Part shown: positions 54,246-63,880 of the stretch, in pieces
Numbering within the stretch: the first letter of the stretch is position 1
Layout of the letters: the number at the start of each line of letters is the position of its first letter
NCBI GenBank assembly: GCA_964524145.1
Contig: CAZGCA010000007.1
Location: 33,380-97,379 of the forward strand
Source: CAZGCA01 sp964524145
Lineage (GTDB): Bacteria; Hydrogenedentota; CAZGCA01
DNA length: 64,000 nucleotides
Reading direction: 5' to 3'
Notes under the pieces: model-generated
What the model was told of the DNA's origin: nothing
The model's database searches: none
What the model saw: the letters and a program-made list of their open reading frames with translations, nothing else
Program-made: the position numbers and the translations under genes

Positions 54246-55586
54246 ATGAGATCAATAAAACGTCGTCAATTCCTTAAATCGTCTTTGGCCGCATCGGCCG
54301 TGGTGGCGGCCCCCTTCAGTATCCTGTCCGCGGGCGCTTCACCGAACAGCAAGCTCAACATTGCCTGCATCGGGGTTGGCGGCATGGGGGGTTTTGATGC
54401 GAACGAGCTGGCCACGCGCGACAACGTCATCGCGCTGTGCGATGTACACAAAACGTGGCACAAGAAGAGCATCAAGAAGCATAAGAGTTTGCACGGCATA
54501 AAGCTCTGGACCGATTATCGGGAGATGTTCGACAAGATCGGGAACGAGATCGATGCCGTCTCCGTCTCGACGCCCGACCACTCGCACTTCGCCATATCCA
54601 TGCATGCGATCCGAAGGGGCAAGCATGTCTATTGTCAGAAACCGCTTTGTCACACGGTTAACGAGGTGCGCTTGCTTGCCGCGGAAGCCAAGAAGCACGA
54701 TAAGGTGGTCACCCAGATGGGACACCAGGGGCATTCAAGCGAGAGCTCGGCGATGCTGAGGGACTGGGGCCTGGCGGATTCGGTCGGTCCGATACGAGAA
54801 GTCATCGCCTATTCCAGGAAGAACTACTGGACGGACAAACCGCTCACAAGGGAAATGAATCCGCCGAAGACGCTCGACTGGGATCTCTATCTGAATCGCG
54901 CCGCCGATATACCCTATCGCAGAAGTTACGCGAATCGGGAGTGGATTCGACACATTCATTTCAGCGGCACCGTAGGGGACATGGGCGCCCACACGTTGGA
55001 TGCGGCCTACTACGCCCTCGACCTTCGGATACCGCTGAGCGTGCGCGCCGACGTGAATACGCCGGCCCATCCCGGGTCGAATCCAAAGTCCGGCGTCGTT
55101 ACCTGGGAGTTTGCGGCCCGTGGCGACAAGCCCCCCGTCACCATGAAGTACTACCTCGGTGAGGACATCGACTTCCCCCGACCGAAGCATCTTGAGCAAG
55201 GGCAGGTTTATAATTACGACGGCTCGGTGATGATTGGCGAAGATGCGTCCATCCTGGCGGGCAGTTGGAGTGGGGGCGCGCGGATCATTCCTGACGTTGC
55301 GATGCAGGAAACCCCGAAGCCACCTGAAGTGGCCGTTCGCTGCAAAGGGAAGGATCACTACGAGAACTTCTCCCTGGCGTGTAAAGGCGAAGACACGGCC
55401 ATGTCGTCGTTCGACTACGCAGGCCCCCTGTCGGAAATCATCGTTTTGGGCGATATCGCGCTGCAGCACCCGGGCAAGACGTTAGTCTGGGATGCGGAAC
55501 AGATGAAAATTACGAACGACGAAGCCGCAAACCAGAGCCTCTTCATGAGGCGTATCGCACCACGCGACCATATGAACTGGTACTAG
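54246..55586 (+). CDS. Tat-exported Gfo/Idh/MocA-family oxidoreductase 2
   Basis: The 446-residue product has a twin-arginine-like signal (IKRRQFLKSSLAASAVVAAP), the Rossmann motif NIACIGVGGMGGFDA, and YCQKPLCHTV where the family usually has EKP, a change common in Planctomycetes-type homologues. It ends PRDHMNWY. The start at 54246 (GGAG nine bases upstream) is preferred over frames reaching back into the IS end. Presumed NAD-dependent sugar dehydrogenase. Confidence 0.9.
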   Translation: MRSIKRRQFLKSSLAASAVVAAPFSILSAGASPNSKLNIACIGVGGMGGFDANELATRDNVIALCDVHKTWHKKSIKKHKSLHGIKLWTDYREMFDKIGNEIDAVSVSTPDHSHFAISMHAIRRGKHVYCQKPLCHTVNEVRLLAAEAKKHDKVVTQMGHQGHSSESSAMLRDWGLADSVGPIREVIAYSRKNYWTDKPLTREMNPPKTLDWDLYLNRAADIPYRRSYANREWIRHIHFSGTVGDMGAHTLDAAYYALDLRIPLSVRADVNTPAHPGSNPKSGVVTWEFAARGDKPPVTMKYYLGEDIDFPRPKHLEQGQVYNYDGSVMIGEDASILAGSWSGGARIIPDVAMQETPKPPEVAVRCKGKDHYENFSLACKGEDTAMSSFDYAGPLSEIIVLGDIALQHPGKTLVWDAEQMKITNDEAANQSLFMRRIAPRDHMNWY

Positions 55587-55737
55587 TGGTGTGATTTGAA
55601 GATAGCGGCCCTTATGCCTCTCGCATTTGCCTGCGGAATTTCGCGAAAGAGGGACAGACCCGTCTGCGCCCGTACCTTGCTTCGCTTGCGTCAGTCCCGT
55701 TTTTGGTTGGCCTTTCTGCTTTAATTGGAGATGAACC

Positions 55738-56709
55738 ATGACACGCTTCCTACTGTTTAGCGTCCTTATCTTGGCACTGACGGCTTCGGCCCACGCGGGC
55801 TTCACCATCGACGACGACGGCAAGAGCCTCACCGTGGTCGAAAAAGGCAAAGCGGTGCTCGTCTATCACTACGAACTGGTCGATCCCCCCGAGGGTGTGG
55901 GCAAGCGCTACCGGCGCCAAGCCTACATCCACCCGCTCTACGGTCTGGACGGTGAAGTCCTGACCCAGGATTTCCCCGCCGATCACTATCATCACCGCGG
56001 CGTCTTCTGGGCCTGGACCGAAGCCTCGGTCGGTGGAAAAAAGATGGACGTGTGGTCCCTCAACGGCGTGCGCCAGGTTCACGAAAAGTTCACCGCCCAG
56101 GAAGCCGGTCGCAAAGCCGCCCTGATCGGCGCCCAAAGCCTCTGGGTTTTCGATGAGGCACCCGATGATCCAAAAGTCCGGGAAAGCGTCCGCATCACCG
56201 TCCATCCCGCGAAAAAAATGACCCGGGCCATCGACTTTCGCCTCGTCTTCGAAAACGTCTGCCAGGAAGATGTCGTGCTCCGTGGCTCCTCCGCCGAAGA
56301 CGGCAATCCAAGAATGATCAAGGGCTATGGCGGATTCTGCTTCCGCCCCGACGCGGGCCGAAGACCCATGCGCTTCACCAGCGCCACCGGAAACATCAGA
56401 AAAGACGTCCTCCGCTTGGAATCCCCTTGGGCCGACATCTCCTTCCGCAAGAAGAAGGGGCGGAAGGACAAGTCTGGCCTCGCCATCTTTCAACATCCCT
56501 CCAATCCCGGCTACCCCCACCCCGGCTGGATTCTCCGAAGGTACGGCTTTCTCGGCCAGTCGTGGCCCTGTGACCAGTCCCACACGCTCCAACCCGGAGA
56601 ACGCGTTGAGCTGCGCTACCGCATCCTGGTTCACCGCGGTGAATCCGGCCCGGCGGGCGTAGCACAGGCCTTTCAGAAATACGTGGAAGAAGAAACATCC
56701 AAACCATAG
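55738..56709 (+). CDS. Secreted DUF6807 (PmoA-like) protein
   Basis: The 323-residue product has a signal peptide (RFLLFSVLILALTASAHAG) and the DUF6807 pattern: VYHYELVDPPEGV, YIHPLYGLDGEVLTQDFPAD followed by HYHHRGVFWAW, and HPSNPGYPHPGW. Such proteins accompany Gfo/Idh oxidoreductases and glycosidases in Planctomycetes-type genomes; the function is unknown. It converges with the next gene. Confidence 0.82.
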   Translation: MTRFLLFSVLILALTASAHAGFTIDDDGKSLTVVEKGKAVLVYHYELVDPPEGVGKRYRRQAYIHPLYGLDGEVLTQDFPADHYHHRGVFWAWTEASVGGKKMDVWSLNGVRQVHEKFTAQEAGRKAALIGAQSLWVFDEAPDDPKVRESVRITVHPAKKMTRAIDFRLVFENVCQEDVVLRGSSAEDGNPRMIKGYGGFCFRPDAGRRPMRFTSATGNIRKDVLRLESPWADISFRKKKGRKDKSGLAIFQHPSNPGYPHPGWILRRYGFLGQSWPCDQSHTLQPGERVELRYRILVHRGESGPAGVAQAFQKYVEEETSKP

Positions 56710-56776
56710 AGTCTGCAAACAGTCCCTACAGTTTCCAAGTACCCACGCATCGCCGGTCCTCTCACCGCCGCTCTTT

Positions 56777-58321
56777 TTATTGAATCTGGAATGCGTAGAG
56801 TCGGGCGTTGCGCAGACGGAACCGAATCCGGACCATCTTGCCTTTCAGGGACGACAAGTTTTCCTCGTGTTTCCAGCCGGGTTTCAACCGCAGGTCGTCC
56901 CCCTCTTTGTACTCGGGGGCGTCCTCGCCGTAGAAACCGGGGATTGGCGTTCCCTCCTCGTCCAGTAGCTCGACCTGTACCCAGCCGGCATGGGCATCCA
57001 CGTTCACTTCCAGCCTGCTGCCTTCGAGCTTGAACGGTCTCGTGATGACCGTGCCCGGCTCGTCCCCAGACTCCAAACAGATGAACCCGTCCAGCCGCAG
57101 CTTTGCCAGTCCGATTCTCATATCCCGGCCAATGCTGTAGTGACGCTCGCTGGCCCCGCCGTAGTAGATCCAGTGTTCGTCTTGATGGGTGACGAACTGG
57201 GAAGGCGGGAAGACGCCGTCCTTGTCAAAGCTGCCCGCCGGACCGCGCGGCACCAGAGGTTTGCGTGCGTAGATCCAACTCTTGTCGAAGTCCAGCCCGT
57301 TTCGGCTGGTGCCGATGTAGAACTCCAACACGTCTTCTTCATGGCGCGTCTCGTAGTCGAACCCTTCAAAGAAGTGCCATTCGTCCATGGTGTAGACGTT
57401 CATAGGCGCAAAATAGACGCCCTCGTAAATCCAGGTCGTCATCCAGTTGAATTGCAGCCGGGGATTGCCCCAGGGATTCGTCTCCTTCTTCGGATCGTCG
57501 ACCACAATCTTGTCGGCGATGGTCTCCCAGGCCGTCGGATGGTTCATCAGGTCGTTTCCCTTGTCGTGGACCATGATGCGGGCCGAACGATACTCTTTCG
57601 CACCACCCATGCCGCCGATGTCCGTCCGGCACATGAGCCGGTATTTTTTCATGATCGGGTCCCACTGAATCTGGTCGAAGAAGTCGGCTGCGCGGCCCGA
57701 TACTGGCTTGCCACCGTTGTAGCCCGCCCAATTGATGCCATCTGCCGAATAGGCGAGGCAGGGCTGACAGACGCTGTCCAAGTTGCTGTCGAACGCGGCC
57801 TTGTACTTCTCCGGATGCCCCCATGGGACCGTGGGATCGATGGAGCAACTGAAGCTCTGGCTTTGGTGAACGATGTTGTCATTACCATCTTTTCCGACGA
57901 GCGGTTTGGTCCAATGGATACCGTCTTTGGACTCGGCGTAGCCAACCCCTGCCAGCCGCCAGGGCATGTACCACATCTGGAACTTCTCGTCCTTGTCGTT
58001 CCACAACACGGTCGTGTAGAAACCGAAATCAAGGGCTACCCTTGAGCCGTCCGGCTTTTTGCCCGTCTTAAGGTCGCGTTTGTAGCCGCCTGCTCGTTTG
58101 TTGCGTGGCGGGACAAAGTCGGTGGGCAGCGTCGGTTCGAGCACGATCCCGTGCTTCTTTACCGTGCCCAGTTCCCGGATGACATTCTCCTTTGCCGCGA
58201 TGATGTAATCATCTACGAACAGTTGCTTTTGCAGACCAACCGGTACCGGTTCTTCTGCGACCGCTATGGAAGTTCCCACAGTGATTAGCCCAATGAAGAG
58301 CCGGGTTATGTTTCTTCTCAT
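56777..58321 (-). CDS. Secreted GH32/GH43-like five-bladed-propeller protein
   Basis: The 514-residue product has a signal peptide (ITRLFIGLITVGTSIAVAE), then QKQLFVDDYIIAAKENVIRE, WYMPWRLAGVGYAESKDGIH, CLAYSADGINW and IYYGGASERHYSIGRDMRIG, and a C-terminal beta-sandwich (VQVELLDEEGTPIPGF, LYAFQIQ). The layout matches the first 460 residues of the protein at 59947-63138. The fold suggests a glycosidase or glycan-binding protein; the catalytic acids are not assigned. Confidence 0.75.
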   Translation of the reverse strand: MRRNITRLFIGLITVGTSIAVAEEPVPVGLQKQLFVDDYIIAAKENVIRELGTVKKHGIVLEPTLPTDFVPPRNKRAGGYKRDLKTGKKPDGSRVALDFGFYTTVLWNDKDEKFQMWYMPWRLAGVGYAESKDGIHWTKPLVGKDGNDNIVHQSQSFSCSIDPTVPWGHPEKYKAAFDSNLDSVCQPCLAYSADGINWAGYNGGKPVSGRAADFFDQIQWDPIMKKYRLMCRTDIGGMGGAKEYRSARIMVHDKGNDLMNHPTAWETIADKIVVDDPKKETNPWGNPRLQFNWMTTWIYEGVYFAPMNVYTMDEWHFFEGFDYETRHEEDVLEFYIGTSRNGLDFDKSWIYARKPLVPRGPAGSFDKDGVFPPSQFVTHQDEHWIYYGGASERHYSIGRDMRIGLAKLRLDGFICLESGDEPGTVITRPFKLEGSRLEVNVDAHAGWVQVELLDEEGTPIPGFYGEDAPEYKEGDDLRLKPGWKHEENLSSLKGKMVRIRFRLRNARLYAFQIQ

Positions 58322-58335
58322 ATCCAGATGCCCCT

Positions 58336-59898
58336 TTACCGTTTGGCGGTAAGGGTCATGATACTGCGCCCGGGCACATGGAAAAAGCGATTGAGTTGGA
58401 CCGGTTTGCTTTCGCTGATATTATCGTGCAGATTATCGGTTGTGACATAGGCGGTCAGGGGAGGCGTATCCTTGTTCGCTCGAATGCCGCGTATATTCAA
58501 TTTCACCGGCATGGGCGCATTCGCAGCGTTGATCAGAATGATGATAATGGTGTCGTCGAGCACGTACGCGGAGCTCATTAACGCTGCAACACATTGGTCG
58601 CCCCGCACTTCAATGCGTTGACTTCCGGGTCGAAGGAATTTGCTGAAATGCCCGAAGGTGTAGAAGAATTTGGGCAGCAGGATCGACTCCTCATCGCCCG
58701 GTTCGCGCCAATCGGTGAAGATGAGCGTGTCTTTGAAATTGTGGGGGGACACAGCGAGCCACCAGTCCCAGGCCGTGGCCTGCGCAATAGTGAAATCGCA
58801 GTGCATGACCCGCGCAACATTGATCGCCATCTTCATGGACATATCACGTTGGCCGCCGCCGTCGCTGGGGTAGGGGCCGCGCAGAATACAGTATTCGGTT
58901 TGCCAATAGCGGAAGTCCGGGTATTCCTGCATCTTCTTGTTCAGTTTTTCCCGGCATATGGTGATGGTCCGGGGCATTCCGTCAGCCGAATAGGAATGGC
59001 CCGCAAACACACCATTCATAATGGGCGCGATATCCTTGTCGCCGCAGAACGAATCGATATAATCCCCATTGAGAACGCCGGATTTCTTGCGGCGTTGAAG
59101 GCCGGGCGCATAGCTGCTTTGCGGCGAGCCGGATTCCGTTAACAAGATATTGACGGGCAGTTCACGTTTCTTCAGTTCGGCGTCCAGCGCCAGCGCGACC
59201 CGTTTGATGTCGGCATTGGAAGCGCGGCAGCATTCCTGCGAACTATTGTTCCAATCCCAGTTGGGTTCGTTGAGAGGACTGATCCAGGTGAACGGAATAC
59301 GTTCTTCTTCGTCAGGGTGGTTTACAAAATGGTCCAGAATATCCGCTAGATAGGTCGCGAAATCGGGCTCCATGCCCTCTTTCAAGTTGGTGGTGCCGAT
59401 TTCCGGGGTGCAGAAGGTATGCCCATTGCGGGTCATGCGACGCGGCGGACTATTGGCGAAGGCAATAAACTGCTCAATGCCGCGTGCTTTGGCGTCTTTG
59501 ATGAATCGACGCTGGTTTGCCAGACGCGTCCAATCATATTCGCCCGGCGCGATCTCAAAGGTTTCCGCCGTGCGCCACGATGTCAGACCGATCCCTTCAT
59601 CAAGTCCCGCGCCAAGATTCACGCGCCATGACGTTAAACCAATCCCCTTTTCCACATCGAACAACAAGTCTGCTAGTCTCTCGCGATTCTCATCCGACCA
59701 GCCGCCAAGCTTCTGCATGGTCCAACAATCCGACGCGCCAAAGTGCTCAATCGTCTGAAACGTTTTCCCGGGATCGATTTCCAGATCATACCGCCGCACG
59801 CCGCCGCATGCGCGGGAACATCGATGCGGCTCGGTGGATGCAGCAAATGCAAGGGTTGATACGAATATACTCAGTGTCCAGCAGATAACATGTTTCAT
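58336..59898 (-). CDS. Secreted GH30-type glycoside hydrolase
   Basis: The 520-residue product has a signal peptide (HVICWTLSIFVSTLAFAAS). It has FQTIEHFGASDCWTMQKLGG at the start of the barrel, the acid/base Glu in ISPLNEPNWDW and the nucleophile Glu in YWQTEYCILRG, plus a C-terminal beta-sandwich. It is closest in pattern to the endo-beta-1,6-galactanase branch of GH30. It follows the triple-domain gene 48 bases downstream on the same strand. Confidence 0.88.
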   Translation of the reverse strand: MKHVICWTLSIFVSTLAFAASTEPHRCSRACGGVRRYDLEIDPGKTFQTIEHFGASDCWTMQKLGGWSDENRERLADLLFDVEKGIGLTSWRVNLGAGLDEGIGLTSWRTAETFEIAPGEYDWTRLANQRRFIKDAKARGIEQFIAFANSPPRRMTRNGHTFCTPEIGTTNLKEGMEPDFATYLADILDHFVNHPDEEERIPFTWISPLNEPNWDWNNSSQECCRASNADIKRVALALDAELKKRELPVNILLTESGSPQSSYAPGLQRRKKSGVLNGDYIDSFCGDKDIAPIMNGVFAGHSYSADGMPRTITICREKLNKKMQEYPDFRYWQTEYCILRGPYPSDGGGQRDMSMKMAINVARVMHCDFTIAQATAWDWWLAVSPHNFKDTLIFTDWREPGDEESILLPKFFYTFGHFSKFLRPGSQRIEVRGDQCVAALMSSAYVLDDTIIIILINAANAPMPVKLNIRGIRANKDTPPLTAYVTTDNLHDNISESKPVQLNRFFHVPGRSIMTLTAKR

Positions 59899-59946
59899 GC
59901 GTTGTCTCCTTTCCTTGATGTCTAGTTTTGGACCTAGAGTTTCAGA

Positions 59947-62900
59947 TTACCTCTTTGTGCTGACGCCAAAACACTTTTCGTCGATTTCGTCCAGCTTGAA
60001 ACGTACGCTCACCACCGAGTGTTTTTCCGGACCGGGCTTGTACTGGATGTACGTTGTAGCTACGAAGGTCTCGTCCGTCAGCAGTTCCAACCCCGCATAA
60101 CCGCAGTCCCCGGCACGTCCGTAATGGTGCATGAGCTTGATTCGGTACTGCCCTTCCCGGCCTTCGATAATGTCTTCGTACCGGCCGACCCAGCCCACGA
60201 AGTGGCCGCGTGGAGGACAGGGCTGCGCGACGTCACGGAACACCACCACTAGCCGTCCGTCCGGCGCATATTTCACGTTGTGCCGGTCGCCGGTCAGGCC
60301 CCATGAGGTTTCCCTGGGTTCGGACCACGTCCTGCCTTCGTCGTTAGACACCATCATGAAGCTGTTACTCTGGTGTGTGTTCTCACGCATCAGCATCAGG
60401 AGTTGTTTGGCGTCGGGCGAACGAATGACTATCGGTTCGCAAGGGTCGCGACCGGGCAATTCACACACCCTGTGAAAATTGTTCCACGTCAGGCCGCCGT
60501 CCGTGGACTCCGCTTGCCAGACAGTAAGCGGGCTCCTGTCTTTGTCTTCCGCGCCACGGTGGGTCCACATGAGATGTTTGTTGCCGGCCTCGACGGGAAC
60601 ATAACTGATCGGGGCGCAAATCCCAGTCAGACCGTTGTATTGCATCGACGTCCAGGTCTTGCCGTTGTCTTCCGAGACCGATTGTCCAAAGGGTCCCGAC
60701 CCGGTATTGGGGTCACAGGAGTCCATGAGCAGCAGCCGGGCGGTACCGTCCTGCGCGACGATACGATTGATCGTGGGACAATTCCCCAAGGGCATCCAGT
60801 CTTCAGGGAGCGGCAGGTATTCGCTCCAGGTTAATCCGGCGTCATCGCTGCGTTTCATGAACGGCACGCCCGGGCCGTGGTCCTGCGTCCACACGCAATA
60901 CATCGTCTTGCCATCGGGTAAGAGCACCGTGTGGGGATGGCCTTGGTACACATCCTCCGTGCCGGCGGCGACAACCACGTGGCGGTCCGTTTCGCCGGAA
61001 ATGTCGATGATGGGCAGCGGCGGTTCGAACGCGGCTTTGGTCACTTGCAGATCGGGTTTTGGGAAGGTTTCCAGAAGCTTCAGCTGAATATCTTTGAATT
61101 CGACCTGCATCCCTTTGTCGTGGATCTGCAATCCGATCGCGCCGCGATCCAGTCGCCCGCGTGTCGCGTTGTCGGAGAACTCGGAAGTGAGTTTGCCGTT
61201 GATGAAGAACTGGAAATGGTTTCCGCGGACAATGATGAGGACGTCGTTCCACTGGTGTTGGCGTACATCCTCCACGGTGAACGCTCCGGGTATGGCGCTG
61301 AAATGCGGTTTGCCGTTTTCATCGATAACCAGCCGCGTCCCGCGCTTGCAGGGATATTCCCTGCGTTTGGCGAAATGGAAATCCCATGCGCCGAGAATGT
61401 GAGGACCGATCCCAACGTGGCCGAGGTCGGCGTGATAGCCCTCGAAAGGCCGTTTGCCGGTTAGGTCGGGTTGACTGCGGACCTCGACGCCGGTGTTGCC
61501 GTTGCCCGGCAGACGATACCGCAACGCAAGCTCGAAGTTGGTAAGGTCCGCGTCCTTCCAGACGAGATAGGACAACCGGTCAGCGCTCCCGTGCCCGACA
61601 ATCGCTCCATCGCGAACAGTCCAGTCCGTCCCACTCTGTTCCGGCACCGCGTGCCAGCCATCGAGCGTCTTACCGTCGAAAATGGCATTGCTGGTCAGCT
61701 CGACGCGTTCTGGTGGTTTCCCGGTGTTTCCTTCAAGGCTGAACGAATAGAGCTTGGCGTTGTCCAGTTCAAACCTGAGTTGAATCCGCTTTTCGTCAAG
61801 CTCCTTGGTCAATTCCAAACGTCCATCGGTCACCGTCTCGGTAATGGGCCTGGCAGTGGTCAGTTCGTTGCCCGCGTCATCAACTAAGCTCACGTTGACA
61901 AAGCCGCCCTCAGCCACGTCTGCACAGATCTGGATCGACTGACCGCAATACGGGATCAGGGACGTCGTGATTATGGCCGACTGCTCTTTCGCTACGGGTT
62001 CATAGCCTGCAAATCCATCGGGTCGCAGGGTGGCCATACAGAAAGAGCCGTTACGCCAGGAGGTATGCAGCCAGTCGCTGCCGCCATAGTAGAGACGAAT
62101 CTCATCATCCATGAAAATCGGGGTTGCACAGGCATACACACAGCCATAATCGTAGGCCAGCTTCTCCTCCGCACAGGGAATCAGCGGCGTGCCGGGGTCG
62201 ATGCGGTGCCACTCCTTCGTATCGGGACTCCAGGCAAGTTCCGTCCAAACCCTGTCGGAACTCTGTTCGTGAATGGCGAGCAGTCCCAGATACACGCCGC
62301 TGTAATAGAACGTGGGCATCGCATAGGTCTGATGATCTTTATCAAGCCCTTTCATTACCACCCTTGCCGGTGTCCAGCTGACAAAATCCTTACTCTCAAT
62401 GCGCGCGACCTCCCGGCCCATGTCACCCCAGGTGCGTGTGATTCCCACATACTTTCCGAGCGTGGGCGCCCAGAACGCGTTGTTGTGTGTATCGCCTGCT
62501 ACGTCGACCCCTTGGCATTCTGTAGGATTGTCCCAGTGGAGGCCGTCGGTGGAAAAGCTGACGGCCATACCTTGAAAGATCATCTTGTATCGACGCGCCG
62601 GATCCGGTTCCCGAAGATCTCTGAATATGCCGGCTCCATGGGGGCCACGCCAGACGATGTTATTCTCCTTAGAGCCTACGAGCTTCTCGAATCCCCGGGT
62701 TCCTCTGTACCTCTGCAATCCCAGGTTTGGCTTGTCCCAGTTCAGGCCATCTTTCGACGTGGCATAGCAGACGCCCATCTCCCGGCCCTTACCGGGATTA
62801 TACCGCTGATGACGCTGCTCGAGTGTCATGCCTTTGGCGGGCCTGTCTACAATGAATGGGCTGTACCAGCACTTGTAGCGCTCCGCTTCTTCATCATAGA

Positions 62901-63138
62901 TGACGTTCCCATAGAGATTGTCGAAACGCACCTCCCAATGTTTATCCTCATCAAATAGCGGGTTGTCTTCGTGTTTGCTGACGGTTCCCACGGCAAGGCG
63001 TGCGTTTTGTGTGTCTTTGACAATGCGGTTGTCCAGCAAGAGGAACCTGCTGCAAGCCAGGCTGCCATCGCTTTGCGCAAAGGCGCTCATGCTCACACAC
63101 AGCGTGAATGCAACAGTCATCCCCAGGACGTGCATCAT
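59947..63138 (-). CDS. Secreted triple-domain protein: GH32/43-like propeller, DUF1080, sialidase
   Basis: The 1063-residue product has a signal peptide (MMHVLGMTVAFTLCVSMSAFA). Domain 1 (about 30-460) is a five-bladed propeller with a beta-sandwich, related to the 56777-58321 protein. Domain 2 (about 480-690) is DUF1080 (IFDGKTLDGWHAVPEQSGTD, TGVEVRSQ, IGLQIHDKGMQVEFKDIQL), a family that includes 3-keto-disaccharide hydrolases. Domain 3 (about 720-1050) is sialidase-like with four Asp-boxes: SDDAGLTW, SEDNGKTW, STDGGLTW and SNDEGRTW. The start at 63138 follows GAGGAG; the open frame begins at 63165. Confidence 0.87.
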   Translation of the reverse strand: MMHVLGMTVAFTLCVSMSAFAQSDGSLACSRFLLLDNRIVKDTQNARLAVGTVSKHEDNPLFDEDKHWEVRFDNLYGNVIYDEEAERYKCWYSPFIVDRPAKGMTLEQRHQRYNPGKGREMGVCYATSKDGLNWDKPNLGLQRYRGTRGFEKLVGSKENNIVWRGPHGAGIFRDLREPDPARRYKMIFQGMAVSFSTDGLHWDNPTECQGVDVAGDTHNNAFWAPTLGKYVGITRTWGDMGREVARIESKDFVSWTPARVVMKGLDKDHQTYAMPTFYYSGVYLGLLAIHEQSSDRVWTELAWSPDTKEWHRIDPGTPLIPCAEEKLAYDYGCVYACATPIFMDDEIRLYYGGSDWLHTSWRNGSFCMATLRPDGFAGYEPVAKEQSAIITTSLIPYCGQSIQICADVAEGGFVNVSLVDDAGNELTTARPITETVTDGRLELTKELDEKRIQLRFELDNAKLYSFSLEGNTGKPPERVELTSNAIFDGKTLDGWHAVPEQSGTDWTVRDGAIVGHGSADRLSYLVWKDADLTNFELALRYRLPGNGNTGVEVRSQPDLTGKRPFEGYHADLGHVGIGPHILGAWDFHFAKRREYPCKRGTRLVIDENGKPHFSAIPGAFTVEDVRQHQWNDVLIIVRGNHFQFFINGKLTSEFSDNATRGRLDRGAIGLQIHDKGMQVEFKDIQLKLLETFPKPDLQVTKAAFEPPLPIIDISGETDRHVVVAAGTEDVYQGHPHTVLLPDGKTMYCVWTQDHGPGVPFMKRSDDAGLTWSEYLPLPEDWMPLGNCPTINRIVAQDGTARLLLMDSCDPNTGSGPFGQSVSEDNGKTWTSMQYNGLTGICAPISYVPVEAGNKHLMWTHRGAEDKDRSPLTVWQAESTDGGLTWNNFHRVCELPGRDPCEPIVIRSPDAKQLLMLMRENTHQSNSFMMVSNDEGRTWSEPRETSWGLTGDRHNVKYAPDGRLVVVFRDVAQPCPPRGHFVGWVGRYEDIIEGREGQYRIKLMHHYGRAGDCGYAGLELLTDETFVATTYIQYKPGPEKHSVVSVRFKLDEIDEKCFGVSTKR

Positions 63139-63186
63139 GTGTCTTCTCCTCACAATTGTATCCATGCATGTTCCCCAACGGATTAG

Positions 63187-63220
63187 GAGTTTTTGCGGCG
63201 CTTTGCTGCCGCCAAAACTC
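63187..63220. terminator. Hairpin upstream of the triple-domain gene
   Basis: GAGTTTTTGCGGC pairs with GCCGCCAAAACTC around GCTTTGCT, with one mismatch. It would act on whichever strand reads through; its role is unclear. Confidence 0.4.
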
Positions 63221-63455
63221 GAGTTAGACTAACCCGTTTTTTGGTTTGGGGTTTTGTGTGTTAGCACCGGTCGCGATGAGCATGGTAGCAGTGTTCCCGG
63301 GGGGGTTGCAAGGGACGGCAGAGCCGTTGCTGGTGTGATTTTATTGGTACGGAGCGTTATACGGGACGAGAAGAGAGGCGAGGTGGTATTGAAATGTTTC
63401 TCAGCAAGCGACACAAATCGGCTCGGAAACCAGTGAGTGCTTCACCTGTTGAGTT
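63221..63455. other. Intergenic, nothing recognised
   Basis: Upstream region of the leftward triple-domain gene. No clear promoter pair was found, and the short frames lack support. Confidence 0.4.
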
Positions 63456-63472
63456 TCAGCACATTTGGGACA
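63456..63472 (+). repeat. IS terminal repeat, extra copy
   Basis: TCAGCACATTTGGGACA differs by one base from 21140-21156 and by two from 63579-63595. It lies 107 bases from the latter in the same orientation, so it is a solo end and not the partner of an intact element. Confidence 0.45.
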
Positions 63473-63578
63473 GATGGAGTACTGGCAGGTGGTGGCACTT
63501 GGAAACACTGGGTGGCAAACCATCTAGAGTTCCAGCTTAAACGAAGACGGCATCGTCAACGCGCTCGATTGTACGTCT

Positions 63579-63693
63579 TCAGAACATTTGGCACACTGGC
63601 CAGCTCAAGTTAGGGTATAGATTCGGCTTCGTTTCCAGGTTAGCAGCTTTCCTTCGAGCTAACGTTTGAGCCTTCAGTTTCCGTCGTGGGAGG
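63579..63693 (-). pseudogene. IS3-like transposase C-terminal fragment, inverted copy
   Basis: The minus strand reads RRKLKAQTLARRKAANLETK and PNLYPNLSWPVCQMF and stops at 63579 within the terminal repeat TCAGAACATTTGGCACA (63579-63595). It is the inverted counterpart of 54021-54137 and keeps the CAA codon that became TAA there. Upstream of RRKLKA the similarity ends. Confidence 0.7.
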
Positions 63694-63880
63694 ACGACGA
63701 ACCTGGCTGAAGGGTTCTTTGGCAGGTTGCAGACCTTCGTGAGACGCTTCCCCGGCTTTGCCGATGAACGTCACGCAGCCAAAGTGCTCGGCCTCTACCT
63801 GCTGGGCAGACAAGACTTCCTGCTCGCTGCCAAGGAGACTCCCTATGCGCTTCAACTTGATCTCAACACGATCTCTTGAC
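63694..63880 (+). pseudogene. Possible transposase C-terminal fragment
   Basis: The plus frame reads TTNLAEGFFGRLQTFVRRFP, then GFADERHAAKVLGLYLLGRQ and ends YALQLDLNTIS stop near 63880. The TTNxxEGFFxRLK pattern is seen near the end of several DDE transposases; the family is not identified. The last 120 bases of the window hold nothing recognisable. Confidence 0.35.
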
